Part shown: positions 45,081 through 54,382 of the stretch, piece after piece
Numbering within the stretch: the stretch's first letter is position 1
Layout of the letters: every line of letters starts with the position of its first letter
Origin: Chitinophagaceae bacterium
Lineage (GTDB): Bacteria > Bacteroidota > Bacteroidia > Chitinophagales > Chitinophagaceae
Assembly (NCBI GenBank): GCA_003168265.1
Contig: PMSV01000006.1
Location: 62,001-126,000, forward strand
Reading direction: 5' to 3'
Length of the DNA stretch: 64,000 nt
The notes under the pieces: model-generated
Told to the model about the DNA's origin: nothing
The model's database searches: none
Seen by the model: the letters and a program-made list of their open reading frames with translations, nothing else
Position numbers and translations under genes: made by a program

Positions 45081-45959
45081 TCAAATAGCTGCAACATTTT
45101 TCATTGCCGAAGGACCTATTCCAAATCTCTGCTTGAAAACGCGGCTAAAATGCGACGGACTTTCAAAGCCGCTTTCGAAGGCAGCCTCTCCCACTGTCCT
45201 GTTCCGGTTGCGCATCAGATGCAGGGCATGGTGGAGGCGTTTTTCCAAAAGCCATTTACCGGGACTGCAGCCGAAGAGCTTTTCGAAATCGCGTTTGAAG
45301 GCGGAAAGGCTTCGGTTGCTTAATTCGGCGTAAACTTCCAACCTAAGGTTGTAGCAGAAATTATCTTCCATGACCCGATTAAGAGCTATAGCCTGCGGTT
45401 CATGCATCAATGAACAAAAATAGGATAAGAGATCCTTGTTCGCGGGGTTGTCGGCGATATTCAGCACGAGCTCTTTGAACTTGAGCTCCAGCAGCGCCGG
45501 GTCAGGATCCTTGGTCTCGGCGAAATAAGAGGACATAGAGATAAAGAAGCCCTTGAGTGTCTCATTGGATTCCAGCAACATGAGCGGTTCGAAATGCTGA
45601 TCGTATTGTGCCAGGAGCCTGCTTTTCATTTGTAAGGTCTGGCAGATGAACTCGTCTGGGATGAAAAACAGCATCACACAAAAACCCATATCAATGAATT
45701 GTTCCAGGATGAAACCGCCTTTCCTGACGAAAACACAGCTGTCCTTGCTAATGTCGTAAGAGCCATTAGCCGTGTGCCAGACCTTACGGCCATCGACCAC
45801 ATAGAAAAGGTAGTTGTACTGGGTCCACAGAGCCGAGAAACGGGTCTTCATCATCCGGGCTTCCATAGGACAACTAAAAGCCGTGATCAGCGAACCGTTG
45901 CAATCGAATTGCCTGTAGTATTGAGGGTGAAGTAACACCCGTTCAAGGAAGTTAACCAT
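45081..45959 (-). CDS. AraC-family transcriptional regulator
   Basis: 292 residues from ATG 45959 (the frame also allows TTG 45992). The N-terminal part resembles a cupin-like sensor (RKVWHTANGSYDISKDSCVF). Residues about 190-290 hold the paired HTH: RLEVYAELSNRSLSAFKRDF (first), then VGEAAFESGFESPSHFSRVF and KQRFGIGPSAM (second). It is divergent from a methyltransferase gene with about 110 bp between starts. A 10-bp palindrome GGACATGTCC (46029-46038) between them is a possible binding site. Confidence 0.9.
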   Translation of the reverse strand: MVNFLERVLLHPQYYRQFDCNGSLITAFSCPMEARMMKTRFSALWTQYNYLFYVVDGRKVWHTANGSYDISKDSCVFVRKGGFILEQFIDMGFCVMLFFIPDEFICQTLQMKSRLLAQYDQHFEPLMLLESNETLKGFFISMSSYFAETKDPDPALLELKFKELVLNIADNPANKDLLSYFCSLMHEPQAIALNRVMEDNFCYNLRLEVYAELSNRSLSAFKRDFEKLFGCSPGKWLLEKRLHHALHLMRNRNRTVGEAAFESGFESPSHFSRVFKQRFGIGPSAMKNVAAI

Positions 45960-46072
45960 GGCACTTGAATTTACTATTTTTCCCCGGATCAATCAACTGG
46001 CCTTTTAAGTCAGAACATTGAGCCGGTGGGACATGTCCGGATACTGTAAAATGTCTATCCTTGTAAAAAAAT

Positions 46073-46891
46073 ATGAATCCAAACAAAGCATTATGGGAAA
46101 AAGGTGACTTCACAAAGATCGCTGAAAGTATGCGGGAAAGTGGGTCTAACCTAGTCGCTCAACTGGGTATATCCAAGGGAATGGAGGTGCTGGACCTCGG
46201 TTGTGGTGACGGCACAACGGCTATACCGGAGGCAAGACTTGGGGCGGAGGTCTTGGGGGTGGATATAGCCAGTAACCTGGTAGCAGCCGGAAATGCCCGG
46301 GCTCAGGCGGAAGGGCTGACCAACTGCAGATTCCAGGAAGGTGATGCCTCGGATTTGCATGAGTTGGCTGACGAAAGCTTCGACCTGGTCGTGAGCATTT
46401 TCGGGGCCATGTTCGCACCGAAGCCGATGGACGTTGCAAAGGAGATGGTCAGGGTTACCCGTCGGGGAGGAAGAATAGTTATGGGAAACTGGATCCCTGG
46501 GGACCCGACCCTTGCGTCGCAAATTCTGAAGATCAGTTCGGCTTATACCCCGCCTCCGCCGGAAGGGTTTATCAGCCCGATGTTATGGGGTGTGGAAGCC
46601 CAGGTAATTGAACGTTTCGGCCAAGCCGGCATAGATGATGCTACGATCTCGTTCTTGAAGGACAGCTTTCTTTTTAGCCTGGACTGTACGCCAGGACAGT
46701 TCGTCAATATTTTTCGGGATTACTACGGCCCAACGATAAATGCCTTCGCCGCCGCGGAAGAGGCCGGAAAGCAGGTAGCGCTTCAGCAGGAGTTGGAAGC
46801 GTTGTTCGTGCGGGAGAATAAGAGCGGTAGGAGTGACTTCATCTCGATTCGTGCGAATTTCCTACTTGTCACGGTTCATCGCACCATCTGA
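46073..46891 (+). CDS. Class I SAM-dependent methyltransferase
   Basis: 272 residues. Motif I VLDLGCGDGTTAIP, motif II VLGVDIASNLV, then FQEGDASDLHEL and VVSIFGAMFAPKP. A long C-terminal cap includes AQVIERFGQAGI and a FVNIFRDYYGPTINAF segment. It resembles small-molecule or UbiE/COQ5-type methyltransferases often found beside AraC regulators; the substrate is unknown. It is probably controlled by the divergent AraC protein. Confidence 0.88.
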   Translation: MNPNKALWEKGDFTKIAESMRESGSNLVAQLGISKGMEVLDLGCGDGTTAIPEARLGAEVLGVDIASNLVAAGNARAQAEGLTNCRFQEGDASDLHELADESFDLVVSIFGAMFAPKPMDVAKEMVRVTRRGGRIVMGNWIPGDPTLASQILKISSAYTPPPPEGFISPMLWGVEAQVIERFGQAGIDDATISFLKDSFLFSLDCTPGQFVNIFRDYYGPTINAFAAAEEAGKQVALQQELEALFVRENKSGRSDFISIRANFLLVTVHRTI

Positions 46892-46934
46892 TCTAAGCAT
46901 GTCGCAGGTTTTTCTATATTCCTGAAGCTGTTTC

Positions 46935-49523
46935 TTATTTTAACTCCTTAATCGCCTTCTCAATATCAACCCCCTTGCCAAGCACTGGCTTAAACAGGTC
47001 ACCTTCAGTCTTTATCCTGGCAAGGGCGTTTTTAATGGTGAATTGCGTCATCTTAAGCCCCTTTTTAATTTCTGACCAATCCAGAGGCATTGATACGGTC
47101 GCTGCTGGTTTAGGACGTACAGCATAGGGCGCAGCCAGCGTTGCTTTCGCCCTGTTCTGCAAAAAATCTACGTATATCTTACCCTTACGATTGTTTGTCA
47201 TTCTCTCGATGCTGGTGAATGCCGGAAGTATTTGGTGTACCCGGGTGGCAATCAGCCTTGCAAATAACTGGCATTCATCATAGGAGTATTTTGCCTCTAA
47301 AGGAATATAGATATGGATGCCCGTTGATCCGGAAGTCTTTGGGTAACCGGTGATTTTCAGACTATCCAAAACCTTTTTGGCAGCCTGCGCACATTGCAAG
47401 ACCTGATCAAAGCTGTTTTTCTCTGTTGGATCAAGGTCAATGACGCACCAGTCCGGGTTATCAGGCTTTTGAATTGTACTGTTCCAGGGGTTCATTTCAA
47501 TGGCACCCAAATTTGCCATCCACAGGATGCTTGCTTCATCCTCAACTACAAGGAAATTTTTATCTTCTCCTTCGTTTGTGGTATAAGGAAACTGTTTCAC
47601 CCAATCAGGTGCGGTTGCTGTTACGTCCTTAAAATAAAAGCTCTTACCCTCAATGCCATTTGGAAAACGGTTGAGCGATTGTGGCCTGTCCTTTAAATAG
47701 GGCAAAATATATTCCGCGACCTGATAATAATAGTTCAGCAGGTCTCGTTTGGTATAACCTTCCCCGGGCCAAAAGATTTTACTAAGGTTGCTGAATTTCA
47801 ATTCATGTCCATTTACCGCTTTGACTTGTGTTTCTTCCGTAGGATTCAATAGTGTTTTACGGCCTCCGCTGGTTCCTTTTAACTTTACCCCTGTCTTTTT
47901 TACCAGATCCTTCGTATGACGGGCAACTTCTGCATGAACATCTTTTGCTGACTTGTCTTCCCGCATCCCCTGAAATGAGGGATGACGCATGACACCGTCC
48001 GATGTCAATTCAGCATAAACAACTTCGCAAACAAGTTTCGGTTTCAGCCAATAAGCTTTTGCATGGGGTGGATTAGGCCGGAATCGGGATGGCTCGTTAA
48101 CATCCGGGGTAATTTTAAAGGGAGATCCTTTAACCTTCAGTGGTTTGAATTTGGCCATCATTTCTTTTTGCAGCCTGACATTGAATCCCGTACCGACCTT
48201 ACCTATATAGTGGAGTTCGTTTTTGGAATACACACCCACCAGCAATGAACTGAAAAGTTTTGGCGAATCCTCATTTATGGTGTATCCGCCAATCACTGCC
48301 TCATGCCTTTTCTGTACCTTAATCTTCAGCCAATCCCTGCTTCTGTCTTTCTCTTTATAGAAACTGTCTGCACGCTTGGCTATAATCCCTTCAAGACCCA
48401 TTTTGGCGGCAGCGGTTAGCATTTCAGTTGCATTATTATCAAATGTTTCGCTTTCCCGGATTATGCCGTCTGCAGGCAGGAGTCCGTGCAATAATTCCCG
48501 CCGATCTGCCAAAGGCAGGTCCTTGAGATCATAACCGTTTAACCAAAGAAGGTCAAAAACATAATAGAAAAGTTCTCCATCCGCTTCGCTTCGCCAGTTT
48601 TGAAGAGCGCCAAAATTGGAAATTCCGTTTTCTTTGAGAACAACTATTTCGCCGTCAAGCACCGCATTTAATTTTAATTCCTGCAATGCGTCATGGATAG
48701 GGTAATACTTTTCGCTAAATGGTTTGTTATTTCGGGAGATAATTTCCACATTGTCCTTTTTGCATAGGCCTATGGCACGATATCCGTCCCATTTGATTTC
48801 AAAAAGCCAGCCCTTATCTGTTACGGGAGCATCCACCAGTGTTGCCAGCATTGGACTTATCGACTTAGGAAAGGGGGCCTTCTCAGCATCGTCGTTTTTA
48901 ATTTTTGAGGCAGCCTTGTTTTTTGAATTCTTTCCATATACCTTATCAGGCGCTTTTTCCATTCCGGCAATGGTTTTCCCTGATAAAACTGACTTTTCAT
49001 TTTTTGTAATATCCTCTTTCTGCGCGTATTTATCCCTGTGTTTGATGAGCAACCAGGCATTATCTCCCATCCCGTTTGTGCGAACCAGTGCAAATTCTCC
49101 CTTCAGTTTTTTGCCCTTAAGGATAAATTTCAGCGAGCCCTGCTTCAGTTGTTTTCGAAATAATTTATCCGCTTCTTTTTTGGATTTTACCGGATCAATT
49201 GGTTCATAACTACCTCGATCCCAAACAATTACCATACCTGCACCATAATTGCCTTTCGGAATGATCCCTTCAAAACCACCATAATCAAATGGGTGGTCTT
49301 CGACCATCATCGCCAGCCTTTTAATAGCTGGATCCAGTGAAGGTCCTTTAGGAATAGCCCAACTTTTAAGCACGCCATCCATTTCGAGGCGAAAGTCATA
49401 ATGTAAACGGCTGGCATCATGTTTTTGAATAACAAAGACCAAATTTTTCGCTTTGCTCTTGCCACCGCTTGGTTCCGGAGTCTGGTCGAAGGACCTTTTT
49501 TGTTTGTACTTTGATAGAGACAT
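46935..49523 (-). CDS. ligD: Multidomain ATP-dependent DNA ligase LigD
   Basis: 862 residues in the order 3'-phosphoesterase, ligase, polymerase. The phosphoesterase (about 20-160) has HDASRLHYDFRLEMDG and the EDHPFDYGGFEG metal site. The ligase (about 225-530) has adenylation Lys in FEIKWDGYRA, then EGIIAKRADS. The polymerase/primase (about 590-850) has FYFKD, CVIDLDP (metal Asp pair) and KTSGSTGIHIYIPLE. LigD performs bacterial non-homologous end joining with Ku. No ku gene is present in this window. The order with PE first matches the Bacteroidota type. The gene stands alone. Confidence 0.96.
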   Translation of the reverse strand: MSLSKYKQKRSFDQTPEPSGGKSKAKNLVFVIQKHDASRLHYDFRLEMDGVLKSWAIPKGPSLDPAIKRLAMMVEDHPFDYGGFEGIIPKGNYGAGMVIVWDRGSYEPIDPVKSKKEADKLFRKQLKQGSLKFILKGKKLKGEFALVRTNGMGDNAWLLIKHRDKYAQKEDITKNEKSVLSGKTIAGMEKAPDKVYGKNSKNKAASKIKNDDAEKAPFPKSISPMLATLVDAPVTDKGWLFEIKWDGYRAIGLCKKDNVEIISRNNKPFSEKYYPIHDALQELKLNAVLDGEIVVLKENGISNFGALQNWRSEADGELFYYVFDLLWLNGYDLKDLPLADRRELLHGLLPADGIIRESETFDNNATEMLTAAAKMGLEGIIAKRADSFYKEKDRSRDWLKIKVQKRHEAVIGGYTINEDSPKLFSSLLVGVYSKNELHYIGKVGTGFNVRLQKEMMAKFKPLKVKGSPFKITPDVNEPSRFRPNPPHAKAYWLKPKLVCEVVYAELTSDGVMRHPSFQGMREDKSAKDVHAEVARHTKDLVKKTGVKLKGTSGGRKTLLNPTEETQVKAVNGHELKFSNLSKIFWPGEGYTKRDLLNYYYQVAEYILPYLKDRPQSLNRFPNGIEGKSFYFKDVTATAPDWVKQFPYTTNEGEDKNFLVVEDEASILWMANLGAIEMNPWNSTIQKPDNPDWCVIDLDPTEKNSFDQVLQCAQAAKKVLDSLKITGYPKTSGSTGIHIYIPLEAKYSYDECQLFARLIATRVHQILPAFTSIERMTNNRKGKIYVDFLQNRAKATLAAPYAVRPKPAATVSMPLDWSEIKKGLKMTQFTIKNALARIKTEGDLFKPVLGKGVDIEKAIKELK

Positions 49524-49776
49524 ATGGTAAGTATTTCCTTATCAAATATTTAAAAATTGTGCCAGTTGAACAGATCGATTTTTAGCCAGCCGAACTCCTT
49601 CTATAATTTTGAGAAACAAATGATCATGGCGGAAGGCGGGAAGGAGGATAATCATTAAAAACCCACTATGTTCATTAATTGAAACTGCCTGCAAATATTT
49701 TCATTATGGCTGTTGCCGATCTTAAAAATAAAAACTAGAGCATACCGATAAGCCGGAATCGGTTTAGCCTTAGCTA

Positions 49777-50796
49777 TCATCCTTTTTTCACACGATACTT
49801 CCGCAGAAAATCTTTCTTTGAATCATGATAGGATGAAACAGCACCGATCTTAAACAGGCAGAAAATATAGATCCAGGGAAGGTCGAGCTGATAGGGGAGG
49901 AACCCTGCTCTTGCACTGGCTGGATATAAATGATGGTTGTTGTGCCATTCACCGGCAAAAAGGCCGGGCCGGGTTTGGTTGATGGAAAGATTGCTGCGGT
50001 CGAAGTCAATGCCGTCGACATATTTTTCCTTTCCCTTACCGTGGCCTGTGTAATTAAATGCGCGCACGAGCACAAACCATAAGAGGGCAGCGCTGAAAAG
50101 GGCGCAGGCGAGTGAATTCCCTCCGATTAAATAAAAAACAGCATACCAGAATGACCAGTTTAACAACCAGAGCCCGATAGTATAAAAGGGGCTTGCGAGT
50201 GAACCCCAATAGAGGTATTGCTTGTAGCTGTTGATTCTTACGCCTGTATGCTGAAGGAATAGTGAAGTTTTTTTATAATCGTTTTCGCTCAGGTTTTTTG
50301 AAATGGACTGGTGGTTGACATCCGCGAGCATGCAATACCAGAGGCCAGCCCTTGCATTATAGGGGTCGCCGGGCATATCCGATTTTACATGATGGACATG
50401 GTGCGATACGACATAGATCTCTTCACAGACTGTTTTGATGACGAGATTCTGGGTGAAGAAACGCCAGAAACTATTTCGAAACTTGAAGGCCTTGTGGGTG
50501 CAATAGCGATGGTACCAAATCGTACCATGCGTAGCCATAATGATCATGCTGTAGAAAATGATGAAAGCGACAAGTTTCCAGGAGAAATAATAGAAAATAA
50601 ACATATACAGAAAAGGGAGCATGCAGATGATCATTAGCCAGCCGACGAGCGAAATCCAGTTTTTCCTTGATTTGAATATATTTATTCTCCTTAATGCTTC
50701 CCTGAATAATTGTTTCGTAGTAGGAACTACCAATTCTCCCTTTTCATCTGCCCAACCATATGAAGGTCTTTCTAACAAATCGTCAATAAATGCCAT
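49777..50796 (-). CDS. Membrane fatty acid desaturase (acyl-CoA type)
   Basis: 339 residues with four hydrophobic helices (about 52-95 and 205-245) and three histidine boxes: HGTIWYHRYCTH, VSHHVHHVKSD and WHNNHHLYP. These bind the di-iron centre that introduces a double bond (probably delta-9) into a fatty acyl chain in the inner membrane. The closest architecture is the stearoyl-CoA desaturase group. It is a single gene. Confidence 0.92.
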   Translation of the reverse strand: MAFIDDLLERPSYGWADEKGELVVPTTKQLFREALRRINIFKSRKNWISLVGWLMIICMLPFLYMFIFYYFSWKLVAFIIFYSMIIMATHGTIWYHRYCTHKAFKFRNSFWRFFTQNLVIKTVCEEIYVVSHHVHHVKSDMPGDPYNARAGLWYCMLADVNHQSISKNLSENDYKKTSLFLQHTGVRINSYKQYLYWGSLASPFYTIGLWLLNWSFWYAVFYLIGGNSLACALFSAALLWFVLVRAFNYTGHGKGKEKYVDGIDFDRSNLSINQTRPGLFAGEWHNNHHLYPASARAGFLPYQLDLPWIYIFCLFKIGAVSSYHDSKKDFLRKYRVKKG

Positions 50797-50981
50797 GAAA
50801 AACTAAATATTACAATGTTTTTAATTACGATAAAGCCAATCATCAGAATGATGAAGCAAAAAGTAAGAGGCTAACTATGGTGCAGTTTCTGAAGCAGGAT
50901 AATTAACGAATACTTATTCAAAACCGGTTCGATGACCGGAAGGTAAGATTTTTTTCTGAAAATGGCCTCCTGTGTTGAAAA

Positions 50982-51605
50982 CTATTGGGTCCCTGCCTCA
51001 TAAAACTTGGCAGTGCAGAGACAGTTTTTGAATTTCTTGCTTTCCAGAATACTGTAATTGACACAATGCTGGCAACCCTGCCAGAAATTCAAGTCCCTTG
51101 TGATTTCAGTGAAGGAGACTGGCTCAAAACCGAATTTGCTGTTAAGTTTCATCATGGCAGAACCACTGGTAATGCAAAAAATATGGGCATTTGGGAAAAG
51201 ATTCCGGCTTAAATCGAATATTTGCCTTTTCAGGCTTTTTGCAATCCCCTGTTCGCGATATTTTGGCGATACTATCATTCCACTGTTGGAAACAAATCTT
51301 CCATTTTCCCAGACTTCCAAATAGCAAAACCCGGCCCAATCTCCCCGTGTTGTAGTCGCAATCACTGCATGGCCTTTTTCCATTTTTTCGCAGATGGACT
51401 CAACCGAGCGATAGGCTATTCCAATGCCACGGGCAAGGGCCGAGGCCCTCATTTCTTTTGCGATCAAAAAGGCGTATTTTGAATCCTGCTTTGCGGCCAG
51501 CCGTAGAATTACCGGTTCCGGATCTATGAGATGGCTTTCATCTGCTTTTGGGAACACTGTTTCAGCTTCCGGGATATAATAATGTCGGGCAATCTTGTTT
51601 TTCAT
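50982..51605 (-). CDS. GNAT-family N-acetyltransferase
   Basis: 207 residues. The acetyl-CoA site appears as GMIVSPKYREQGIAKSLKRQ (Q/R-x-x-G-x-A) with flanking strands AVIATTTRGDWAGFCYLEVW and HIFCITSGSAMMKLNSKFGF. The N-terminal 40 residues are unusual. The ending has several Cys (QGCQHC, KNCLC), which could bind metal. The substrate is unknown. A small gene lies 9 bp upstream on the same strand and may be coexpressed. Confidence 0.8.
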   Translation of the reverse strand: MKNKIARHYYIPEAETVFPKADESHLIDPEPVILRLAAKQDSKYAFLIAKEMRASALARGIGIAYRSVESICEKMEKGHAVIATTTRGDWAGFCYLEVWENGRFVSNSGMIVSPKYREQGIAKSLKRQIFDLSRNLFPNAHIFCITSGSAMMKLNSKFGFEPVSFTEITRDLNFWQGCQHCVNYSILESKKFKNCLCTAKFYEAGTQ

Positions 51606-51614
51606 TTGGGTAAA

Positions 51615-51968
51615 TTAATAAATGTGTGTGATCTGATGAATGTATTGTACGAATAAGGAGGCCGGAATTATTCCCTTAAATTCCTTTCTCTGCCATTTTT
51701 CAGTGGGCATGATTCCTGAAAAGGAGTAGACGAGTATATTTTCGATGGCTGTTCTTAGCACAGGATCTCCTTTCATGTAAATGATATCTGCAATTCCAAG
51801 GGTTGTTTTGACTGAAAGCATATCCCCTATAGCAAATCTGTTCTTTAAAAACTGTGTAAGACACGCGATCGTCTTATTTATATCAAAGGTCAATCTTCCT
51901 GACTTTTCGAATACATGAGCTTCGGGAAGTTTTCTTTCTATGAAAGAGGCGGCATCGTAAGTATTCAT
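51615..51968 (-). CDS. Hypothetical small protein
   Basis: 117 residues from ATG 51968 (the frame is open for 22 codons more upstream). It starts MNTYDAASFIERKLPEAHVF and reads as a mixed alpha/beta protein with a conserved-looking KGDPVLRTAIENILVYSFSG helix. No signal peptide. It has no recognised function; it is 9 bp upstream of the GNAT gene and likely one transcript with it. Confidence 0.6.
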   Translation of the reverse strand: MNTYDAASFIERKLPEAHVFEKSGRLTFDINKTIACLTQFLKNRFAIGDMLSVKTTLGIADIIYMKGDPVLRTAIENILVYSFSGIMPTEKWQRKEFKGIIPASLFVQYIHQITHIY

Positions 51969-52344
51969 AATGCGAATTTTACAATTAGGTCCCAATGAAA
52001 TGCCAGTTCTGACCCCAGGACTGCCGAAAACCATGAAAAGCCTCAGGGACGTGCATTCCAGGTTAAATGTTAGAGAATCCTTAAAGCCCGTATTAACAAT
52101 TAAAGCCTTCCATTATGAAAAAAGACATGCTATAATGTTAGGAATTTTCAAAATGGAAAATTGTCTTTCAAAATGATAGCTTATCAGAATTCGGGCAGAT
52201 TTGAAAAATCGGGTGAATCCTTCCGACATCAGGTTCATTAGCCTATTGGATCTGATAGTGAGGTTTTAAAAGAGCCTGCCGGGGATTGATCCAAAAAAAT
52301 CAATTCCCCATAGCATTTTGAAATGTAATTTTATTGTATTCTAA
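51969..52344. other. Intergenic stretch without a supported gene
   Basis: 376 bases between two divergent genes. One 68-codon frame (51970-52176, plus strand) exists but overlaps the start region of the minus gene and has no protein-like features. No RNA, repeat or palindrome stood out. Confidence 0.5.
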
Positions 52345-53775
52345 ATGGAAAAAGGCTATCCGTTCATAAAATGGGAATCCTGGTATCTGATACCGCTCGT
52401 GACCGTTGCTTATTTTAGCTTCCTGTACAGGCATTACCAGCTTGATGATGCGCTTATCTATCTCCGTTATATCAGGAATTTTCATGAGGGCCTGGGCCTT
52501 GTCTATAATCCCGGCCAGCGCTTCAATGGCCTGACTTCCCCGCTTTTTACCTGGCTAATGGTGATTTTGACCTTTTTCATCAGGAACTACCAATTGGCGA
52601 ATGTTCTCTTATCGGGTCTCTTTTTTTATTTTTCGATCATCCTGGGAGTAGGATTGGTCTCTAGCCAAAAACCTGTTCAACTCATTACGGCGGTGTTTAT
52701 TAGCCTGACCCAGTATTTCTATACGACTTTCGGCATGGATACCTGTCTTTTCCTGCTTTTGATAATGTGTTCTTTGCATCTTTATAAAAAGGGGTCAGAT
52801 TATTTTGTCCTTGCCCTGTCGCTTCTGGCCGTCACGAGAATTGAAGGGGGCTTGCTAGGTTTGGTATTACTGATTTCGTACATAATAGAAAAAGGAAGCA
52901 TTCCCCCCTGGCCCTTATTGTTGGGAGCAGCTATGATTTTTTTAGCGCCATTTGTTTTTAATGAGTTATACTATGGACAACCCCTTCCCGCTACCATTGC
53001 CGCAAAATGGGGCCAGGGGAGATCGGGTTTATGGGGGAGACTTATCTTCATTAATCTATTGGCGCTTGCCCGGAATTTTTTTATTGCGCCCTGGCTGCTA
53101 ATCAGCTCCATACCTTTAATCCTTTACGGGATCTTCCTTAGCCGGAGCCATCCGCTTATCAAAAAAGTGATTCTCTTTCTCCTCATACTTTTTTTGCTTT
53201 ATTCGGCTTTTAACCTGCCCAACTACCATTGGTACTATGCTCCCTTTGTCTTTTTTAGTCTGATTTTTTTTTCGATCGGACTCGCCGGGATTGCATCCAG
53301 GCGATTTGAACATTCAGCCCTAAGTTTTTCTTTATTGATCATTGCCCTCGTTGCTTTACTCGTCTCCAACCGGGACAAGCTAGAGTACAGGCAAAAGGAT
53401 TATGATCTGATCGCGGATTGGGTAAAGCAGTATACGGAAGGAGATTCGGATATTGCCATGGTGGAAGTGGGCACTATCGGCTGGTATTCGAACAGAAAAA
53501 TTGTTGATATCCTAGGGCTTGTGACTCCCTATAATGCGGGCTTTATCGGGCAGAGAAAATTTCATCGATGGCTGACCATCTACCAACCCGATTATATCCT
53601 GGTGCATAATCAACTTTGGTCGCAGGAGGCTTCAGTCGATTTTTTGATCCGGACCAAACTCTATATAGACGATCCGGATTTCTCAATAAGAGGCTACCGC
53701 CTTTTAGAAAAGGCAAAAAATACCGATAATCAGATGATCGTCGCCCTGATCAATAAGAATTTCAGAAACGAATGA
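52345..53775 (+). CDS. GT-C membrane glycosyltransferase-like protein
   Basis: 476 residues, with about ten membrane helices and a soluble C-terminal part of about 100 residues. The N-terminal loop motif DDALIYLRYIRNFHEG...NPGQRFNGLTSPL matches the first extracytoplasmic loop of GT-C transferases related to AftB/ArnT-type enzymes, which use polyprenyl-phosphate sugars. It probably transfers a sugar to an envelope glycan or lipid. No cell-wall gene lies beside it, so the acceptor is unknown. Confidence 0.8.
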   Translation: MEKGYPFIKWESWYLIPLVTVAYFSFLYRHYQLDDALIYLRYIRNFHEGLGLVYNPGQRFNGLTSPLFTWLMVILTFFIRNYQLANVLLSGLFFYFSIILGVGLVSSQKPVQLITAVFISLTQYFYTTFGMDTCLFLLLIMCSLHLYKKGSDYFVLALSLLAVTRIEGGLLGLVLLISYIIEKGSIPPWPLLLGAAMIFLAPFVFNELYYGQPLPATIAAKWGQGRSGLWGRLIFINLLALARNFFIAPWLLISSIPLILYGIFLSRSHPLIKKVILFLLILFLLYSAFNLPNYHWYYAPFVFFSLIFFSIGLAGIASRRFEHSALSFSLLIIALVALLVSNRDKLEYRQKDYDLIADWVKQYTEGDSDIAMVEVGTIGWYSNRKIVDILGLVTPYNAGFIGQRKFHRWLTIYQPDYILVHNQLWSQEASVDFLIRTKLYIDDPDFSIRGYRLLEKAKNTDNQMIVALINKNFRNE

Positions 53776-53782
53776 TGGTGTT

Positions 53783-54259
53783 TTATTTTTCAACCGCTTT
53801 TTCCTTCTTCTCTTTTTTGTTAGGTTTTCCCTTTCCGGTTTCAATAAGGTGCTTTAGGCTGTTTTGGACATAATCAGTCCAGGCATTGGAGCAGGCATCG
53901 AAACATTCATAACGGGGAACCAATCCCTTGTGAGTAAAGCGGACGGTGGTCTTGCCATCCTTTTCAGAAATATCGAAAACGATCTGAGTTCCATCCCATT
54001 CCTTTTTGTCCTCCACAAAACTCAGGTAGCTTTCCAATATCAGCCAAACCACTTTTTTACCAGGCACCAGCTCGGTTATTTTATGTTTGGTGAAATGGAA
54101 ATTCTTATAACGGTAGGTGAAGACTTCATTTAGTTTGTCTGTTACCCCTTCAATATCGCCAGACCACCAGCCCCTTACATCGTTGATAGCATCATAGGCT
54201 TCTTCGGGAGATTTGTCCACTAAGATTGTCGTAGTAAAATCTGAATTTTTCATTTTCAT
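53783..54259 (-). CDS. SRPBCC/AHSA1-like protein
   Basis: 158 residues of a START-like domain (KSPEEAYDAINDVRGWWSGD, then GKKVVWLILE, TQIVFDISEKDGKTTVRFTHKG). The C-terminus is Lys-rich. The family binds hydrophobic ligands or acts in stress responses; some members are activators of Hsp90-like proteins. It is divergent from a GlxA-type regulator, which may control it. Confidence 0.88.
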   Translation of the reverse strand: MKMKNSDFTTTILVDKSPEEAYDAINDVRGWWSGDIEGVTDKLNEVFTYRYKNFHFTKHKITELVPGKKVVWLILESYLSFVEDKKEWDGTQIVFDISEKDGKTTVRFTHKGLVPRYECFDACSNAWTDYVQNSLKHLIETGKGKPNKKEKKEKAVEK

Positions 54260-54382
54260 TTTTTTTTTTTAAAATTCAACACAGTAAAGTTAGTGTCCGG
54301 ATCCGGGCTTTAGCAAGTGTAAAATAGACATTCTTAGGGGCCAATTTGGACATTGGTCCCTAACTTTACAAAAACCCGAATA

